Below, piece by piece: positions 40,351-49,946 of a stretch of 64,000 bases of DNA. The translations under genes were made by a program, and so were the position numbers. The first letter of the stretch is position 1; every line of letters begins with the position of its first letter. A model generated the notes under the pieces. The model searched no databases and was not told the DNA's origin. It worked only from the letters and a program-made list of their open reading frames with translations. Source of the stretch: Streptomyces sp. YIM 121038 (GTDB lineage Bacteria > Actinomycetota > Actinomycetes > Streptomycetales > Streptomycetaceae); the NCBI RefSeq assembly GCF_006088715.1, contig NZ_CP030771.1:496001-560000 (forward strand). Direction: 5' to 3'.

Positions 40351-43300
40351 TTACTCTCCGCTGTCGCGGGTCCGCACGAGGCGGGTGAGCTCCGCGCGCG
40401 AGGTGAGGTCGAGCTTGGTGAAGGCGCGGCGCAGATGCGAACTCACCGTGTGCGGCGAGACGGAGAGCCGCTCGGCCACCTGTCGGTTCGTCAGTCCCTG
40501 GGCCACGAGCCGGGCCACGCCGAGCTCGGACGCGGTCAGTTCGGGCCACCGCGCGAGGTGTCCGGCCGGTGCGGGACGGCGGCGGACGCCCGCGGCCCGC
40601 AGGCGGCGGCGCACCCGGGCCACGTCCCGTTCGGCGCCCGCTCGCACGTAGAGGCCGAGTGCCTCGTCCAGATACGGCACCGCCTCCGCCCTGCGGGTGG
40701 CCGCCAGCTTGCGCCCGGTGTCCTCCAGGGCGGAGGCGCGGGCCAGCGGCCGGGAGGTGTCCTCGTACAGACGGACCGCGCGCACCAGGTGGTCGAGGTC
40801 GTTGTCGAGCAGCCCCCGCGCGTGTGCGGCGGTGGCGGCGAGGAGCGTGACGCCGGGGTTGAGCGCGGCGCGGCGTTCGGCCGCGCCGACCGCCCGCAAG
40901 GCCGCGTCGTGCGCACCCGCCCGCAGCGCGACGCGGACGAGGCCGGGGGCGTCGGCGGGGTCGAGCGGACCGCCCTGGGACGGCCGCTCCTCGTCGAGTG
41001 CGCTCACCACGTCGGCGAGTACGGCTGCGGCAGCGTCGGCGCGGCCTTCGAAGTCGGCCAGCGAGGCCAGTGTCCAGGCGCCGGCTCGGCGGACGAGGGG
41101 CGCGCCGTCGGCGCGCATCCGCAGCGCGGCGGCCGTGTATCGCCGTGCGGCCCGCTGGTCGTTCGTGTGGACGGCGACGCGGGTCAGCACGTAGAGGCGC
41201 GTGACGTCGGCGAGGTGGTCGGGGCCGGGGTCGTCGGGCGTCGCCGATGCGGCTTCCGCCTCGGCCCGGGCGTCCGTCAGCCGCCCGGTGTCCAGGAGGA
41301 TCCGCGCGCGGTGCGTCCGCCACATGCGCGTGGCGGCCGTCCGGCCCTGTTCCCGTGCCTGCCGCAGCGCGGCGTCGGTGACGGCGAGCGCCTGGTCGGA
41401 GCGGCCTGCCGCGTTCAGTACGAAGCTCTGCCACAGCCCTTCCGGAACCCACAGGGAGTCGGCCGCGCCCAGGGCAGTGGCCGGCTCCGCCAGGCGGAGG
41501 GCCTCGCTCCAGTCCATCCGGCGGAACCGGACGGCCGAGGCGACGACCGTCAACGTGGCCCGGGCGGCGCGGTCCCCGGCCGCTTCGGCGGTCTCCCGCG
41601 CCTCGGGCAGGGCCTGTTCGGCCGCCTCGTTGTCGCCCGTCAGCGCGTGGCCGAGGCACAGCAGCGCGAGGAGCCGGGCCCGCAGGTCCGTCGGCAGACC
41701 GGGCAGCGCCGCTCCCGCGCGGGCCTGCCGGACAGCTTCGGAGAAGTCGTACTGGGTGGACAGGCGTGCCAGGCCGAGGCGTATCCGTGCCTCGTCCCGC
41801 GGCCCGAGGCCCCCCGTCGACAGGGCCGACGTCCCCAGCTCGCGTGCCCGGGCCGCCTGCCCGGTCTGCCAGAGCAGCGGGATCGCCTCGGCGATCACCC
41901 GTGGGCGTTCCGGGGCGTCGGCCGCGGTGAGTTCCAGTGCTCTGAGGGCGAGTTCGGCGGCGGGTCCGGGTGCGGTGGCCGCGATGTCGGCCGCGGCGGT
42001 GCGCAGCCGGTCGACGTCCGTCCTTTCGGCCTCGGTCCGGTCGTCGTCCGTCCTGTCGGCGCTGGCCCGGCCGTTGTCCCTGCTGTCGGCGCTGGCCCGG
42101 TCGTCGTCCGTCCTGTCGGCCTCGGTCCGGTAGTCGTCCGTCCGGTCTGCGCCGGTCCGGTCGTCGGCCCTGCTGTCGGCGCCGGTCCGGTCGTCGGCCC
42201 TGCTGTCGGCGCCGGTCCGGTCGTCGGGCCTGCTGTCGGCGCCGGTCCGGTCGTCGGGCTCCGGGGCGGCGGCCGGTGGCCCGGGGTGTGTGCTCACCGC
42301 TGCCTCGCTGTCCGGCAGCGCCCGCGCCGCCCTGCCGCGCAGGGACCGGCGTACGGGAAGGGGAAGTCCGGCCGCCACCGACGCGCGGACCAGGTCGTTG
42401 CGGAACTCCAGGCGGTCGCCGCTTTCGGCGAGCCACTCGGTGTCGAGGGCTTCGCGCAGCGGGGTGATCAGCGCCGCCGGTGTGCTGCCGAGCAGTTCGG
42501 CCAGCAGGCTCACGGTCACCGGACGGCCCACGGCGGCCGCGGTCTCCACGAGTTCGCGGGCCGCGTCGGACAGCAGGCCGATGCGGCGCCCGACCGAGGG
42601 CAGCGGCCGGGCGGGCAGGGGTGCGGCCGTGAGCCGGGCCGTGCCGTTCTCGATGGTCACCACCTCCTCGTCCCGCAGCACGTCGAGCAGTTCCCTCAGG
42701 AGCAGCGGCACGCCCTCGGCGCGGCGGGCGACGCGCAGCACGTCAGGGCCGGGGGCCGCGCCCAGGACGTCCTCCACGATCCGCGCGACCGCCCGCTCGT
42801 CCAGCGGCTCCAGGACCACTGCGCGGGCCCCGCCCCGGTGGATCCGGTCGAGGGTGGTGCGCACGCGCGGCGGCACGCTGTCGCCGCACACGGCCACCAG
42901 CCACAGGATCGGGTCCGGCGCGAGCCGGGCCGAGAGGGTGTGCAGGGTGAGGAGCGTCAGTTCGTCGCACCACTGGAGGTCGTCGAGGACGATCAGGAGC
43001 GGGCCCGTCCGAGCGGCCTCTCGCAGGCGGTCCCCCAGTTCCTGGAGCAGCCAGAACCGCTGTCCCGGCACCGTGGCGAGGTCGCGGAGCCGGGCGGCGT
43101 CCGAGAGCGGTGCCGCCCCGGTGAGCAGCCCGTCGAGGAGCGGGCCGAGCGGCACGAACTGCTCCTCGGGGTCCGCTCCCCCCTGGAACACCCGCGTCCC
43201 GCGCCGCCGCGCCGAGGCCGACGCCTCCCCGAGGACCCTGGACTTGCCGCTGCCCGCGGGGCCTTCGACGAGGACGACCCCGCCTTCCCCGCGGGCCAGC

Positions 43301-43398
43301 GCGTCGAGCCGCGCCTCGATGAACGCCAGCTCCGCCGCCCTGCCGCGGAGCGGGGGACCGCCGTCGTCGGCGTCCTCGGGAAAGGGCCATGTGGTCAA
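40351..43398 (-). CDS. LAL-type LuxR regulator with internal 10-residue repeat array
   Basis: A 1015-residue regulator. Residues 18-350 are the AAA/NACHT-type ATPase with Walker A GPAGSGKS (46-53) and LLIVLDDLQWCDELTLL. A long TPR-like helical region follows, and a C-terminal LuxR helix-turn-helix at about 950-1010 (LTASELGVARLVAQGLTNRQ, then SVSPHTVSSHLRRAFTKLD). Between the ATPase and TPR parts, near residues 379-465, sits an Asp/Arg/Thr-rich repeat (unit ADSRADDRTG) from a 30-bp DNA repeat array. The best start in frame is TTG at 43398 with a poor ribosome-binding site. Its target is unclear; an FMN-reductase gene lies upstream on the same strand. Confidence 0.82.
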   Translation of the reverse strand: MTTWPFPEDADDGGPPLRGRAAELAFIEARLDALARGEGGVVLVEGPAGSGKSRVLGEASASARRRGTRVFQGGADPEEQFVPLGPLLDGLLTGAAPLSDAARLRDLATVPGQRFWLLQELGDRLREAARTGPLLIVLDDLQWCDELTLLTLHTLSARLAPDPILWLVAVCGDSVPPRVRTTLDRIHRGGARAVVLEPLDERAVARIVEDVLGAAPGPDVLRVARRAEGVPLLLRELLDVLRDEEVVTIENGTARLTAAPLPARPLPSVGRRIGLLSDAARELVETAAAVGRPVTVSLLAELLGSTPAALITPLREALDTEWLAESGDRLEFRNDLVRASVAAGLPLPVRRSLRGRAARALPDSEAAVSTHPGPPAAAPEPDDRTGADSRPDDRTGADSRADDRTGADSRADDRTGADRTDDYRTEADRTDDDRASADSRDNGRASADRTDDDRTEAERTDVDRLRTAAADIAATAPGPAAELALRALELTAADAPERPRVIAEAIPLLWQTGQAARARELGTSALSTGGLGPRDEARIRLGLARLSTQYDFSEAVRQARAGAALPGLPTDLRARLLALLCLGHALTGDNEAAEQALPEARETAEAAGDRAARATLTVVASAVRFRRMDWSEALRLAEPATALGAADSLWVPEGLWQSFVLNAAGRSDQALAVTDAALRQAREQGRTAATRMWRTHRARILLDTGRLTDARAEAEAASATPDDPGPDHLADVTRLYVLTRVAVHTNDQRAARRYTAAALRMRADGAPLVRRAGAWTLASLADFEGRADAAAAVLADVVSALDEERPSQGGPLDPADAPGLVRVALRAGAHDAALRAVGAAERRAALNPGVTLLAATAAHARGLLDNDLDHLVRAVRLYEDTSRPLARASALEDTGRKLAATRRAEAVPYLDEALGLYVRAGAERDVARVRRRLRAAGVRRRPAPAGHLARWPELTASELGVARLVAQGLTNRQVAERLSVSPHTVSSHLRRAFTKLDLTSRAELTRLVRTRDSGE
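42001..42260. repeat. 30-bp in-frame tandem repeat array
   Basis: Eight full units and a partial ninth of a 30-base unit, phased at 42001, 42031, 42061, 42091, 42121, 42151, 42181, 42211 and 42241. The three copies at 42151-42240 are nearly identical (one base difference), while the left ones are diverged. Each unit codes for ten residues, such as ADSRADDRTG, on the minus strand. The pattern suggests recent expansion at the right end. Confidence 0.9.
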
Positions 43399-43490
43399 TC
43401 CGGTTCACGCTCGTTCCGCGGGCAGGGCCGCACGGGATGAGGCTGTGATCCGCGTACGGTACGGCGGATCAGTATGAACGACGTCCGGCC

Positions 43491-44105
43491 TCAGTCGAAG
43501 CGCAGGTCGGCCACTTGCTGTTCGAGGGCGGTGACGTCGTCGTCGGCCCCGGCCGTGGCCGGGCGGGCGGCCATGAGCGCGGCGAGGTCGCCGCCCGCCC
43601 TGCGGATGCGGGCGGGCAGCCCTTCGGTGTAGGCGTCGCCGCCCGACCCCCAGTCCTCGGACGCCGCGTACACGGCGGTGGGGACGACGGTGGCCCGCAG
43701 ATAGGCGAAGAGCGGGCGCATCGCGTGGTCGAGGACCAGGGAGTGGCGGGCGGTGCCGCCCGTCGCCGCGATCAGGACCGGTTTGTCCGCGAGGGCGGCC
43801 GGGTCGATCACGTCGAAGAAGGACTTGAAGAGGCCGCTGTAGGACGCCGTGAACACGGGTGTGACGGCGATCAGTCCGTCGGCTCCCGTGACCGCGTCGA
43901 TCGCGGCGGCGAGGCGCGCCGGGGGAAAGCCCGTCACGAGGTGGTCGGCGATCGCACCGGCCAGCTCCCGCAACTCCACGACCTCGATGGATACGGTCTG
44001 GCCCCGGGCGGTGAGCTCCTCGCGGGCCGACTCGGTGAGCCGGTCCGCGAGCAGCCGGGTGGAGGAGGGCGTGCTCAGGCCCGCGGAAACGGCGGTCAGC
44101 TTCAC
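43491..44105 (-). CDS. FMN reductase partner of LLM monooxygenase (CE1759-like)
   Basis: A 204-residue NADPH-dependent FMN reductase-type flavodoxin fold. It has KLTAVSAGLSTPSSTRLLAD (the phosphate loop), GLIAVTPVFTASYSGLFKSF and VLIAATGGTARHSLVLDHAM. It starts at GTG overlapping the stop of the LLM gene by four bases (GTGA), so the two are made together. This is the CE1759 family, a reductase that partners with LLM-class flavin monooxygenases by feeding them reduced FMN. The last 20 residues are acidic. Confidence 0.85.
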   Translation of the reverse strand: MKLTAVSAGLSTPSSTRLLADRLTESAREELTARGQTVSIEVVELRELAGAIADHLVTGFPPARLAAAIDAVTGADGLIAVTPVFTASYSGLFKSFFDVIDPAALADKPVLIAATGGTARHSLVLDHAMRPLFAYLRATVVPTAVYAASEDWGSGGDAYTEGLPARIRRAGGDLAALMAARPATAGADDDVTALEQQVADLRFD

Positions 44106-45250
44106 GAGGCGGTCACTCCCCGAGCGGCATCGCCCTGCGCACCCACGTTCTTCACTCCATCGGCCTGCCCGGCATCGGCCCGAGCCGCTTCGACCCGCGC
44201 GGCGTGCGTCGGCGCGTCCGGCACGTCGGCCGGGCGGCCGTTCGCGAACTCCTTGCGCAGGACGGGCACGACCTCCTCGCCGAGGAGGTCGAGCTGTTCC
44301 AGGACGGTCTTCAGGGGCAGCCCCGCGTGGTCCATCAGGAAGAGCTGGCGCTGGTAGTCGCCGACCGTCTCGCGGAAGGACAGGGTGCGGTCGATGACCT
44401 GCTGGGGCGAGCCCACCGTCAGCGGGGTCTGCTCCGTGAAGTCCTCCAGGGACGGGCCGTGCCCGTACACGGGCGCGTTGTCGAAGTAGGGGCGGAACTC
44501 CCGCACGGCGTCCTGGGAGTTCTTGCGCATGAAGACCTGCCCGCCGAGGCCCACGATCGCGTCCTCGGGGCGGCCGTGCCCGTGGTGGGCGTAGCGGCGT
44601 CGGTACAGCTGGACCATGCGCCGGGTGTGGTCGGCGGGCCAGAAGATGTTGTTGTGGAAGAAGCCGTCGCCGTAGAAGGCGGCCTGCTCCGCGATCTCCG
44701 GGGACCTGATGGAGCCGTGCCAGACGAACGGCGCGACGCCGTCCAGGGGCCGGGGCGTCGCGGTGAAGGCCTGCAAGGGCGTGCGGAAGGTGCCCTCCCA
44801 GTCCACGACGTCCTCGCGCCACAGCCGGCGAAGGAGCGCGTAGTTCTCCTTGGCCAGGTTGATGCCCTGGCGGATGTCCTGCCCGAACCACGGGTAGACC
44901 GGCCCGGTGTTGCCGCGCCCCAGCATGAGGTCGACCCGGCCGTCGGCCAGGTGCTGGAGCATCGCGTAGTCCTCCGCGATCTTCACCGGGTCGTTGGTGG
45001 TGATCAGCGTCGTGGCCGTGGACAGGATCAGCTTCTCGGTGCGGGCGGCCACGTAGCCGAGCAGGGTGGTCGGGGACGACGGGACGAACGGCGGGTTGTG
45101 GTGCTCGCCGGTCGCGAAGACGTCGAGGCCGACCTCCTCGGCCTTGAGCGCGATGGCGATCATCGCCTTGATGCGCTCGTGCTCCGAGGGAGTACGGCCG
45201 TCGGTGGGGTCGGGGGTCACGTCCCCGACGGTGAAGATGCCGAACTGCAT
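44102..45250 (-). CDS. LLM-class flavin-dependent monooxygenase (CE1758-like)
   Basis: A 382-residue luciferase-like monooxygenase: QFGIFTVGDVTPDP at the start, GLDVFATGEHHNPPFVPSSP, DLMLGRGNTGPVYPWFG, FVWHGSIRSPEIAEQAAFYG. This matches the CE1758 type of LLM proteins that come paired with an FMN reductase, as found directly downstream here. It uses reduced FMN and oxygen; the substrate is unknown. The last 45 residues are an Ala/Asp-rich extension beyond the usual end. A strong hairpin separates it from the upstream alpha/beta hydrolase gene, so it has its own promoter in the roughly 60 bases before its start. Confidence 0.88.
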   Translation of the reverse strand: MQFGIFTVGDVTPDPTDGRTPSEHERIKAMIAIALKAEEVGLDVFATGEHHNPPFVPSSPTTLLGYVAARTEKLILSTATTLITTNDPVKIAEDYAMLQHLADGRVDLMLGRGNTGPVYPWFGQDIRQGINLAKENYALLRRLWREDVVDWEGTFRTPLQAFTATPRPLDGVAPFVWHGSIRSPEIAEQAAFYGDGFFHNNIFWPADHTRRMVQLYRRRYAHHGHGRPEDAIVGLGGQVFMRKNSQDAVREFRPYFDNAPVYGHGPSLEDFTEQTPLTVGSPQQVIDRTLSFRETVGDYQRQLFLMDHAGLPLKTVLEQLDLLGEEVVPVLRKEFANGRPADVPDAPTHAARVEAARADAGQADGVKNVGAQGDAARGVTAS

Positions 45251-45310
45251 GGGGGTCTCTGCTCTCCTGAACCTGTCTGGATCGTGCGGTCGTGCACTGG
45301 GGGAAGCGGC

Positions 45311-45342
45311 GGGGGGCCGCCGGACATTCCCGGCGGCCCCCC
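45311..45342 (-). terminator. Hairpin terminator of the haloperoxidase-like gene
   Basis: Perfect 13-bp inverted repeat, arms 45311-45323 and 45330-45342, 6-base loop (acattc), starting 7 bases after the stop codon of the alpha/beta hydrolase gene. Confidence 0.8.
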
Positions 45343-45349
45343 CTGCGCG

Positions 45350-46249
<900 letters not shown>

Positions 46250-46323
46250 CTATGGCCGGAGCCGGGCCGCCCGTTGTCCCCGGACGCACCGTGCCTTGCC
46301 CGTGGGCGCAGAGTTGGCCGGGA

Positions 46324-49062
46324 TCAGCCGTCGGCGGTCGGGGCGTCGGCCTCCACCGGTACGCGCCGGGTCAGCTGGACCCGCGAGGTGACGGAGAGCT
46401 TGCGGAAGACCGCGGCCAGATGGGTGTTGACCGTGTGCGGGGACACGAAGAGGGCGGCGGCGGCCGACCGGTTGGTGTGCCCGGCGGCGATCAGACGGGC
46501 GACCTTGCGCTCCGACGCGGTGAGCGCCTCCCAGCCCTGGCTGGGCCGCGGCCGGGCCGCGGCGCGCCTGCCGGAGCGGGTCACGGCCCGGTCCAGATCG
46601 GCCCGGACCCGGTCGGCCTCGAACCCCGCCCCCGTCTCTACGAACGTCTCGTACGCCCTGGTCAGTGCGGGGACCGCGGCGGTGGTGCCGGTGGGCAGGA
46701 GGGCGCGCCCCAGGTCGGCGGAGGCCGCCGCGAGGTGCAGGGGGCGGGGCCCGGTCAGGAGGACGCGGACGGCTCGCTCCAGGAGCGCGGTGTCGCCGCC
46801 GGCCAGTCCGGCCGTGTGGGCGGCGATGCCCTGGGCGGTGGGCACGGCGGGGTTGCGCGCGGCGTGCGCGGCCGCCTGGGCCGCCAGGTCGTCGGCCAGG
46901 GCCCGGTCCCCGGCGCGCAGGGCGATCCGCACGGCGTCGACGCAGCGCGTGCGCAGGATCCGCCACCGGACGAAGGGGTGGTCGCGCTGGGCGGACCGGA
47001 TGTGTTCGGCCGCGGCCGCGTGGTGTCCCGCGGCGTCGGCGAGGACGGCCTCCAGGTACTGGTGGGCCGCGTGGTTGCCCGTGTTCGGCCGCTCGGCCAT
47101 GGCGGCCCTGACCGCTTCGAGGTGGTGCCGCGCGGCGTCGCGGTCACCGCGCAGCAGCGCGAGGCGGCCCCGGTTGACCCGGATGTTGACCAGGTTGCCG
47201 GGCACGCCGAGGTCCGCCTCGAGGCGTTCGGCGGTGACGAAGTCGGCCTCGGCGTCGTCGAGGCGGCCGAGGCCCAGGTGCAGGGTTCCCTGGGCCCACA
47301 TCAGCATCGCGGGGCGCAGGGGCGCGTCGCCCGCCGTGCCGAGGAGCCGCCGGGCCATGACGAAGTCGTCCAGGTGGACGCGCGCGACGACCTCCTCGGG
47401 CAGGAAGGCCGCGTCGAACGCGCTCAGGGCGGTGTGGTGCGCGACGGCGGCGGCGCACTCGCCCGCGTTGAGGGCGATCTCGCCGAGGCCCCACAGCGCG
47501 GCGACGCGGGCCTCCCGGTCGTCCGCCCGCTCGGCCTCGGCCAGGGCCCGCTCGCCCGTGCTCCGCGCGGCGTCGAGGTCGCGCCCGCGGGACCGCGCGA
47601 GTGCCTGGCGCGCGGTCAGCCGGGCGGAGATCGCCGGGTCGGTGACGACGGCGAGGCCCGCCGTCGTGCGGCGGGTCAGCTCGTGGACGTCGTCGAGGTG
47701 CCACAGGGTGTCGCCGAGGACGGACTGCAGCCGGGCGAAGACGTCCAGGGGCGGCCTGCGGGCCAGCAGCGCGTCGCCGGTCTCCCGGGCGCGGGTGTAC
47801 CGGCCCGCGCGGGTGAGCGCGGTGACGGCCCGCTCTCCCGCGACGAACGCCATGGGCTCGTGGGGCGGGATCAGTTCCAGGGCGCGCAGCGCCAGGTCGG
47901 CGGCGAGGTCCGGCATGACGGAGAGGACGTCCGTGGCGGCCCTGCCGAGCAGCCGGGCCGCCTCGTGGTCGCCGGGTTCGGCGCTCTTCAGCAGGTGCGG
48001 GACCGCGTCGACGGGGGTGCGGCCGACCGCGACGAGCCGCCGTGCCGCCTCCCGGTGCAGGGCCCGGCGGGCCGAGGGGGCGAGATCGGCGTACACGGCC
48101 TGGCGGAGCAGGTCGTGGCGGAAGACGAGGCGTTCGCCGTCGTCGTCGACGAGCCCCGCGGCGATCGCCTCGTCCAGCTCCGCGATGAGCGCGGTCGCGG
48201 GCCGCCCGCACAGGGCCGCGGCGTCGCCGAGGCGGAAGGCGCGCCCGAGGACCGAGCCGATCCGCAGGAGGTCCAGGGTGCCCGGGCGCAGCGCGGCCAG
48301 TCTGCCGCGGACGCCGAGCACGAGGCGCTCCGGCGGCTCGTGCCCCTGCGTCCCCGACGCCGCGATGCCCGTCAGGAGTTCGGTGGCGAGGAAGGGGTTG
48401 CCGCCCGATCCGTCGAGCAGCTCGGTGACCTTCCGCGGTACGTCGTCGCCGAGCGCGTCGCGGGCCAGCTCGGCGAGGGCCGCGTCGGTCAGCGGCCGCA
48501 GCGGCACGGTCGTCAGGCACGGCCCGTCGCGGCGCAGGTCCGGGTCCTCGCGGCCCGCGAGCAGCCACAGGACCGGGGAGGTGAACAGCCGGGCCGGCAG
48601 GACGTTGAGGGCGAACCGGCTCAGCGGGTCGGCCCACTGGACGTCGTCGATCGTGATGAGCGTGGGCGTGCCCGCCGAGCGCTCCTCGATCAGCTGGGCC
48701 AGTCTTTCGACGAGCCAGATGCGCTGGTCGTGGTGGCCCGCGAGGTGTGCGAAGTCCTCGGCTGACAGCAGCGGCGGGTCGCCGTGCAGCAGGCCCGAGG
48801 CCAGGGAGGCGAGCGGGGCCAGCTCGTGCAGCTCCTCGGCGTGGCCCTGGCTGACGACGAACCCCTGGGCCCGTGCGAACGCGACGGTCTCCTCCAGGAG
48901 GACGGTCTTGCCGATGCCCGGCTCCCCCAGGAGCAGCGCCATCGCCCCGCCCTCGCCGTCCCGCACGGCCTCGACCAGGGTGCGCAGCCGCGCCAGCTCG
49001 GCTTCCCTGCCGCGCAGCCCGGGCCTGCTCAGGCCCGGGCTCCCGGGCTCCGCCGCGGTCAT
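46324..49062 (-). CDS. LAL-type LuxR regulator coupled to a sugar ABC operon
   Basis: A 912-residue regulator starting at ATG 49062, which overlaps the stop of the permease gene (ATGA). It has Walker A GEPGIGKT (46-53), TLITIDDVQWADPLSRFALN, a TPR-like helical middle, and a LuxR helix-turn-helix near 845-905 (LTASERKVARLIAAGHTNRS, then FVSPHTVNTHLAAVFRKLS). Regulators of this MalT-like architecture often respond to a sugar. Translational coupling to an alpha-glucoside-type importer makes a role in controlling that uptake operon the natural inference. The last residues are Pro/Thr/Ala-rich. Confidence 0.88.
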   Translation of the reverse strand: MTAAEPGSPGLSRPGLRGREAELARLRTLVEAVRDGEGGAMALLLGEPGIGKTVLLEETVAFARAQGFVVSQGHAEELHELAPLASLASGLLHGDPPLLSAEDFAHLAGHHDQRIWLVERLAQLIEERSAGTPTLITIDDVQWADPLSRFALNVLPARLFTSPVLWLLAGREDPDLRRDGPCLTTVPLRPLTDAALAELARDALGDDVPRKVTELLDGSGGNPFLATELLTGIAASGTQGHEPPERLVLGVRGRLAALRPGTLDLLRIGSVLGRAFRLGDAAALCGRPATALIAELDEAIAAGLVDDDGERLVFRHDLLRQAVYADLAPSARRALHREAARRLVAVGRTPVDAVPHLLKSAEPGDHEAARLLGRAATDVLSVMPDLAADLALRALELIPPHEPMAFVAGERAVTALTRAGRYTRARETGDALLARRPPLDVFARLQSVLGDTLWHLDDVHELTRRTTAGLAVVTDPAISARLTARQALARSRGRDLDAARSTGERALAEAERADDREARVAALWGLGEIALNAGECAAAVAHHTALSAFDAAFLPEEVVARVHLDDFVMARRLLGTAGDAPLRPAMLMWAQGTLHLGLGRLDDAEADFVTAERLEADLGVPGNLVNIRVNRGRLALLRGDRDAARHHLEAVRAAMAERPNTGNHAAHQYLEAVLADAAGHHAAAAEHIRSAQRDHPFVRWRILRTRCVDAVRIALRAGDRALADDLAAQAAAHAARNPAVPTAQGIAAHTAGLAGGDTALLERAVRVLLTGPRPLHLAAASADLGRALLPTGTTAAVPALTRAYETFVETGAGFEADRVRADLDRAVTRSGRRAAARPRPSQGWEALTASERKVARLIAAGHTNRSAAAALFVSPHTVNTHLAAVFRKLSVTSRVQLTRRVPVEADAPTADG

Positions 49063-49946
49063 CCCTTGACCGATCCCGCGAGCAGGCCCCGGGCGACGTA
49101 CCGCTGGAGGACGAGGAACACCAGCAGCGGGACGGACGCCGAGACGAAGGCTCCCGCCGTGAGGCGCTGCCACTCGTCGCCCCGCGTCCCGGCCAGCGTC
49201 GCGAGGCGGACCGTCACCGGCGCGGTCTCGGCCGTGCCGCCCGCCAGGGTGAGCGCCACCAGGAGGTCGTTCCACACCCAGATGAACTGGATGATCGCGT
49301 AGGTGAGCAGGGCGGGCCGGGCCAGCGGCAGGACGACGCGGAGCAGCAGCGTCGCGTGCGAGGCGCCGTCGACCCGCGCGGCCTCGATCAGCTCGCGCGG
49401 CAGCCCGGCCAGGAAGTTGTGCAGCAGGAACACCGCGAAGGGCAGCGCGAAGGCGGTGTGGGCGAACCAGACGTGGCTGAACCCGGCCGGTCCCGTGGCG
49501 TCCCAGGCGGGCAGGAACAGCCATCCCTGGGAGAACAGCTTCAGCAGGGGGACCAGCGCCATCTGGAGCGGTACGACCTGGAGCGCGAAGACGCCGACGA
49601 CGAGCGCGTCCCGCCCCCTGAAGTCGGTCCACGCCAGCGCGTACGCGGCGAAGAACGCCAGGACCAGTGGGAAGAGGACCGAGGGCAGGGCGATGACGAA
49701 GGAGTTGACCAGGTGGTCGGCGAGCCGTCCCGAGGCGTTGCCGCTGCCGAGCAGCACCTCGCGGTAGTTGTCGAGGGTGACGTGCGGCGCGCCGAACAGG
49801 GTCCACCAGCCCGTCGTCTTGATCTCGTCCTCGGGGCGCACGGAGGAGAGGAACAGGCCGAGGGTCGGTGTCGTCCACAGGACCGCGAGCACCAGGGCGG
49901 CCAGCGAGAAGGCACGGGAGGAGAGCCGCTCCCGTACGCCGTTCAC
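49059..49946 (-). CDS. Sugar ABC transporter permease (AglG/MalG-like)
   Basis: A 295-residue permease with six hydrophobic helices. It starts at GTG overlapping the stop of the other permease (GTGA). It has TLGLFLSSVRPEDEIKTTGW, WTLFGAPHVTLDNYREVLLG and the EAA loop ELIEAARVDGASHATLLLRV before the last two helices. The sequence pattern is that of AglG, the second permease of alpha-glucoside importers. No ATPase gene is present; in Streptomyces many such importers use the shared ATPase MsiK. Confidence 0.9.
   Translation of the reverse strand: MNGVRERLSSRAFSLAALVLAVLWTTPTLGLFLSSVRPEDEIKTTGWWTLFGAPHVTLDNYREVLLGSGNASGRLADHLVNSFVIALPSVLFPLVLAFFAAYALAWTDFRGRDALVVGVFALQVVPLQMALVPLLKLFSQGWLFLPAWDATGPAGFSHVWFAHTAFALPFAVFLLHNFLAGLPRELIEAARVDGASHATLLLRVVLPLARPALLTYAIIQFIWVWNDLLVALTLAGGTAETAPVTVRLATLAGTRGDEWQRLTAGAFVSASVPLLVFLVLQRYVARGLLAGSVKG

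Noticed and set aside
42001..42260. Regular 30-base repeats that could be mistaken for a CRISPR array
   Set aside because: The units are directly adjacent with no spacers and stay in frame inside a LuxR regulator gene; no cas genes are present.
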